Program-made: the position numbers and the translations under genes
Notes under the pieces: generated by a model
What the model was told of the DNA's origin: nothing
Database searches by the model: none
What the model saw: the letters and a program-made list of their open reading frames with translations, nothing else
Assembly: GCA_963771545.1 (NCBI GenBank)
Contig: CAVYTX010000002.1
Location: 2,170,001-2,234,000, forward strand
Length of the DNA stretch: 64,000 bases
Source of the DNA: CAKZLS01 sp963771545
Lineage (GTDB): Bacteria; Pseudomonadota; Alphaproteobacteria; Rhodospirillales; Defluviicoccaceae
Reading direction: 5' to 3'
In this document: positions 60,352-64,000 of the stretch, piece by piece
Layout of the letters: each line of letters starts with the position of its first letter
Numbering within the stretch: position 1 is the stretch's first letter

Positions 60352-62997
60352 TCATCGTCCCGCGCCGGGTCCCGTGCGCCCGTAAACAGCCATGAGGGCC
60401 GGCGTCACCACCAGCGTGCAAAGGAGAGAAAGCGTGATCGCGATCGCCAAGAGCAATCCCATGTTGGCTATTCCCAGGTGACTGGACAGGGTCAGCGTTC
60501 CGAACGACCCGATCGTCGTCATGGCGCTGAACAGAACCGCTCTCGGCGTGCTGGAGTTCAAGGCGCCGGCCGATTCGCCAACGGTCCGTTCCCGCAATAC
60601 CAACTGCAGGCTGCCGGCGACACCGAGACCGAAAAGCAAAGGCAGCGCGATGATATTGGCCAGGTTAAACGGCAGATCGATGACGACGGTTACGGCTACC
60701 GTCAACAGCGCGGCAAGTATTAGAGGGGCAAAAATCAGCGCCACGTCCCGCAAATTTCGAATCAGAACGCCGAGCAACACCGCGATCGCCACGACCGCGA
60801 TACTCCCGGCTTCTACAAAAGCCCGAATGACCGTCCGTTTGGTCTCGACCAAGATCACCGGCTCCCCGATCGCTTCGGGCGCCACGGTCCGCACCTCGTA
60901 CACGAACCGGTGGAGAGCATCGTCGTCCTGCTCGATACGATCTTTCGGATAGATCTCCACCCGCGCCACACCGCCATCCGTGATCCAGCGTGCTCTGACT
61001 TCAGCCGGCAGCCCCTCCAGGTCGAACGATGTGGCCCGCAAGGACTCCCTGAGAGCCGACATGCGGCCCGGAAAACCCGCCAACAACCTGAGCTGCAACT
61101 CATTGAGGGCCGCTTCATCGCGGCTTTCCTTCGGCCAACCTGAAAGCGTCGAAAGCAGCCTCTTTGCGGCCGCCGCGGTGGCCTCGTCCGTTACCATCGC
61201 CAAATCGCGCAACTTGCGCTCAAGTCCGTTGAGCGCATCGGCCATTTCCGCAACGGATGGCGGTGGCTTCGGGGCGCCGGTGAACGCCGGTTCGAGCACC
61301 AAAGCCAACGTTCCGATGATCTCGAACTTCTCGTCTTGACCGTCCGGCACAAAATCCACGAGCGTGCGGGTCCCGCCGACCGATCCCAGTTCGGACGCCC
61401 GCCGTGCCAATGCCTCGGCACTGGCCAGATCTTCCGATAAAACGTTCAAGGACGTCGTGACGCCGGTCTCGAATTGCCTCAGATCCTTGAGCGCCGAGAC
61501 TGATTCGCTTTCGGGATCCTTGAGTTTGTCCGGATCGGCATCGAATCGAGCCCGAGGCAAGAGCAGCGCGGATACGATCGCCAGGACCAAGGCGCCCCAA
61601 ACGATGGGCCGAGCATGGGAATGAATGGTTTGAGAAAAGCGGGCGGCCAATGTTCGGATGATACCGGGCGCCCGCGGCGGATGTGGAGGCAACAACGTAA
61701 GCAACGCGGGCAAAAGGGTGGCATTGGCGAAAAAAGCGATCAACATGCCTGTTCCCGAGATAACGCCCAGTTCAGCCAGACCCACATAATCCGTCGGAAG
61801 GAAGGAATAAAAGCTAATGGCGGCGGCAATGGCGCAAAGACTCAACGCCCCACCAACGTCCCTCGCCGTTTGTCTCAGCGCGCCGGCGTGCGCGGCGCCT
61901 TCACCCAACGCCTCCCGGTATCGAAGGGAATAGTGGATCCCGAAATCAATGCCGAGACCAATAAAGAGCACGGCGAATGCCACCGATATCAGATTGAGAC
62001 TCCCGACTGCCGCCAAAGCAAACGCGAACGTCCATATCAGTCCGACAACGAGGGTGATTAGAGTGGCCAAAATCAGGCGCATGGATCCAAAACAGACCGC
62101 CAGCAACACCGAGACAAGGGTGAGCGACAGCGCTCCGGCGAGGCCCATTCCCGATTCGACGCTCGCAAGCTCCTCCGTCTCCAAAGCGGCCTCTCCCGTC
62201 ATTCGCACCGTCACGCCATGGGCTCGATCCAGGTTAAGTTCATTGGCGAGCGCCCGGATGGCATCCATTGCCGCGGCGGCCGGCTGCATGGACGCGAAGT
62301 CGAGAACGGGCTGAACCACGATCAGCCGAACCACCTTTTCATCGGCCGGCTCCGCCTCTCCCGACATGATTTGTTGCCACGACAGTTGAGCGAAGCGTCC
62401 GGCCCGCTGCGCCTCCACCACGTCCGCGATGGCATTGAGGATGGGGGCTAGGTCAAATGTCGAAGCATCTGGAGCCTTCGCCACCTCATCGATCGCAAGG
62501 CCCAACATCCCCAAGAGGCCACGCAGGCTGGGATCGGACGAGAGCGCTCCGAGAAACGGTTGCGCGGCCGCCAGTTTGTCGCTGAGTTCGTAAAGCGCAT
62601 CCACGTCCAAATAAAGAAGACCGTTACGGCGAAAAAATGCGTCTCCTTGAGGATAGAAAACGTCGCCGAATACCTCCGGCCTATCCCTCAGACGGGCGGC
62701 CAACGCCGTCGCCGCGTCATCGGCGAGATCAGCGGTTTGCCCCTCCGCCATCACCACGAGGGTATCATGAAATTGGGGAAAGGCTTCGTGTGCTTCTTGC
62801 CACCAGCGCCGCCAAGGCAGCTCGCTCGATAGCATGTCGAGGGTGTCGGTGTTTACCGAGAAATTTTTCGCGGCATACACCCCGGCTCCGACCGCGAGCG
62901 CGAGTGAGAGCAAGACAACGGCCAGCGCCCAGCGTCGCACGATTTCGGTCCACCGGATGAGGAATCGACGATAGGCGTATAGGAAACCGGAGGTCAT
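60352..62997 (-). CDS. hpnN: Hopanoid-associated RND/MMPL-family transporter HpnN
   Basis: 881 residues from ATG 62997. Two halves, each with a first membrane helix, a large periplasmic loop and five further helices. Marks: helix 1 LAVVLLSLALAVGAGVYAA, VNTDTLDMLSSELPWRRW, and in the sterol-sensing-like block ISVAFAVLFIGLGIDFGIHYSLRYREAL. HpnN moves hopanoids to the outer membrane. An upstream in-frame start exists (63063), but MTSGFLYAYRRFLIRW is the usual-looking N-terminus. Adjacent to hpnM-like gene, tail to tail. Confidence 0.92.
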   Translation of the reverse strand: MTSGFLYAYRRFLIRWTEIVRRWALAVVLLSLALAVGAGVYAAKNFSVNTDTLDMLSSELPWRRWWQEAHEAFPQFHDTLVVMAEGQTADLADDAATALAARLRDRPEVFGDVFYPQGDAFFRRNGLLYLDVDALYELSDKLAAAQPFLGALSSDPSLRGLLGMLGLAIDEVAKAPDASTFDLAPILNAIADVVEAQRAGRFAQLSWQQIMSGEAEPADEKVVRLIVVQPVLDFASMQPAAAAMDAIRALANELNLDRAHGVTVRMTGEAALETEELASVESGMGLAGALSLTLVSVLLAVCFGSMRLILATLITLVVGLIWTFAFALAAVGSLNLISVAFAVLFIGLGIDFGIHYSLRYREALGEGAAHAGALRQTARDVGGALSLCAIAAAISFYSFLPTDYVGLAELGVISGTGMLIAFFANATLLPALLTLLPPHPPRAPGIIRTLAARFSQTIHSHARPIVWGALVLAIVSALLLPRARFDADPDKLKDPESESVSALKDLRQFETGVTTSLNVLSEDLASAEALARRASELGSVGGTRTLVDFVPDGQDEKFEIIGTLALVLEPAFTGAPKPPPSVAEMADALNGLERKLRDLAMVTDEATAAAAKRLLSTLSGWPKESRDEAALNELQLRLLAGFPGRMSALRESLRATSFDLEGLPAEVRARWITDGGVARVEIYPKDRIEQDDDALHRFVYEVRTVAPEAIGEPVILVETKRTVIRAFVEAGSIAVVAIAVLLGVLIRNLRDVALIFAPLILAALLTVAVTVVIDLPFNLANIIALPLLFGLGVAGSLQLVLRERTVGESAGALNSSTPRAVLFSAMTTIGSFGTLTLSSHLGIANMGLLLAIAITLSLLCTLVVTPALMAVYGRTGPGAGR

Positions 62998-63272
62998 GAT
63001 GCGAACGTTCCCGCTCGGTCCCCGCCTTGGAGGCCGCAACAACGGTACCGCGCGCACCGGCATCCGAGCAGGCTGTTCCTCGCGTCACAAGCCCTTGGCT
63101 CTCGCGAGATCCACGCTCGCCCAACGAAACAGCCTGCCCGAGTCATATCATTCAGGCTCACCCGTTGTGTCACCCAAGAGTCAAAATCGCTTTGACATGA
63201 TGGTAAACGGAGTTTTTAACCGTCGGACGGGAGCCGATTTCGGCCGAGCCCTCCGACCCGTAGGAGCGCCGC

Positions 63273-63449
63273 CTACTTGGGTTCGAGAACCTGCCGGCCA
63301 CGGTACATGCCCGTGGCTAAATCAATGTGATGGGGGCGCTTGAGTTCGCCGGACGCCTTGTCTTCCGCATAGGCGGCGGACTTCAATCCCTGGTGGGAGC
63401 GCCGCATTCCGCGTTTTGATTTCGACGTCTTCTTTCTAGGTACCGCCAT
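63273..63449 (-). CDS. rpmF: Ribosomal protein bL32
   Basis: 58 residues: MAVPRKKTSKSKRGMRRSHQ, then GMYRGRQVLEPK at the end, the standard alphaproteobacterial L32 without the zinc cysteines. GGATAGCGAA precedes ATG 63449. Region 62998-63272 shows no gene. Confidence 0.97.
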   Translation of the reverse strand: MAVPRKKTSKSKRGMRRSHQGLKSAAYAEDKASGELKRPHHIDLATGMYRGRQVLEPK

Positions 63450-63629
63450 TTCGCTATCCTTTAAAACCGCCCGCGCCAAACCTCCCCCGCCTTTGCGCGG
63501 GATTGACGCGAGGGGGTTTTCTATCGTGTCATAACCCTGTCGCGCCACAAAAAAATCATCGCGCCGCCTTGCCCGTGTCCTGCCGGTATGACATATGACA
63601 CGTGCCCTCCGGACCTAAAAAGGATTGTG

Positions 63630-64000
63630 ATGCCCGTGAGTGAAAGCACTTCTTCCGAAAATATGGCTGGATTTTCGGCCCGCGTGAGTGTTGAACAAGT
63701 TGAGGAAGGCGCCGAACTCGCGCCGAAGTTTGACTCCAGCGGTCTTATCCCCGTGGTCACGACCGACGCGGCCTCCGGCGAAGTTCTCATGCACGCGTAC
63801 ATGAACGCCGAAGCGCTCTTGAAGACCATTGAACATGGCGAAGCGTTCTATTGGAGCCGCAGCCGCAAATGCCTGTGGCACAAGGGGGCGACCAGCGGAT
63901 TCGTCCAGAAAATTGTCGAGATGCGTATCGACGACGATCAGGATGCCGTGTGGCTGAGGGTCAAGGTCGAGGGTGACGCCAGTTGCCATGTTGGTTACCG
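63630..64000 (+). CDS. hisI: Phosphoribosyl-AMP cyclohydrolase (partial)
   Basis: Histidine synthesis, third step. The window ends inside the gene after 123 codons. Motifs: LIPVVTTDAASGEVLMHAYMN, GEAFYWSRSRKCLWHKGATSG and the metal-binding DDDQDAVWLRV / GDASCHVGY segments. ATG 63630 follows AAAAAGGATTGTG. A leading 20-residue Ser-rich stretch precedes the family core, so ATG 63663 is an alternative. Confidence 0.94.
   Translation, partial: MPVSESTSSENMAGFSARVSVEQVEEGAELAPKFDSSGLIPVVTTDAASGEVLMHAYMNAEALLKTIEHGEAFYWSRSRKCLWHKGATSGFVQKIVEMRIDDDQDAVWLRVKVEGDASCHVGY

Overview
The window looks like a GC-rich alphaproteobacterial chromosome, probably Rhodospirillales or a close relative. Pointers are CtrA with the Caulobacter-type phospho-acceptor and a TTAA-N7-TTAA box, its phosphotransferase ChpT, a ROSE-like RNA thermometer in front of hsp20, RpoH next to a Usg-family gene, a fused XrtD-type exosortase, and the hopanoid genes hpnM/hpnN. 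No rRNA, tRNA or CRISPR array was seen.

Layout. 1-3000: ctrA and chpT face each other, separated by an IS1595-family element with a nonsense-broken transposase. 3200-8700: hsp20, then a tightly coupled operon tetR-tamA-short tamB-degenerate mobA (minus strand). 8900-14500: proline catabolism (putA with a frameshift, putP, and a 32-residue membrane protein upstream). 14800-18500: an unrecognised protein with TPR-like helices, a SorAB-like sulfite dehydrogenase pair and a VOC protein. 18950-23550: an accessory zone with a SIR2-family gene split by an IS1380 element, then an IS4 element inside an array of TGACGACA octamers. 23550-26800: nadK, pyrD, an NTF2-like protein and a small membrane protein, with two copies of an ATACCAACGGTC palindrome.

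27158-35289 is the most interesting part. It holds a SAM/adenylate cyclase/ATPase/TPR regulator, a YcaO cyclodehydratase-type enzyme, a TfuA protein and an HExxH metalloprotease in one run. After a 119-base gap comes a 243-residue protein ending in ten tandem RAALTx hexapeptides, closed by a strong terminator. It reads as a candidate peptide- or protein-modification (RiPP-like, possibly thioamide) system with an unusual repetitive substrate.

35350-52520: an RTX haem peroxidase, a Crp/Fnr regulator, then a polysaccharide/exosortase block (wecB, xrtD-epsI fusion, WecA/MraY-like transferase, TPR lipoprotein), a phage-tailspike-like beta-helix protein, and a type I secretion ABC/HlyD pair that could export the peroxidase. 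52570-55920: MBL-fold hydrolase, SAM hydroxide adenosyltransferase, usg, rpoH. 56100-58960: a scrambled zone with a truncated fic gene, two diverged paralogues and truncated copies of a following gene, whose breakpoints coincide with three copies of a ~54-base repeat. 59700-64000: hpnM (frameshifted), hpnN, rpmF and the start of hisI.

Three genes (putA, SIR2, hpnM) each carry an apparent extra base in a short homopolymer. This could be real decay or systematic assembly error.
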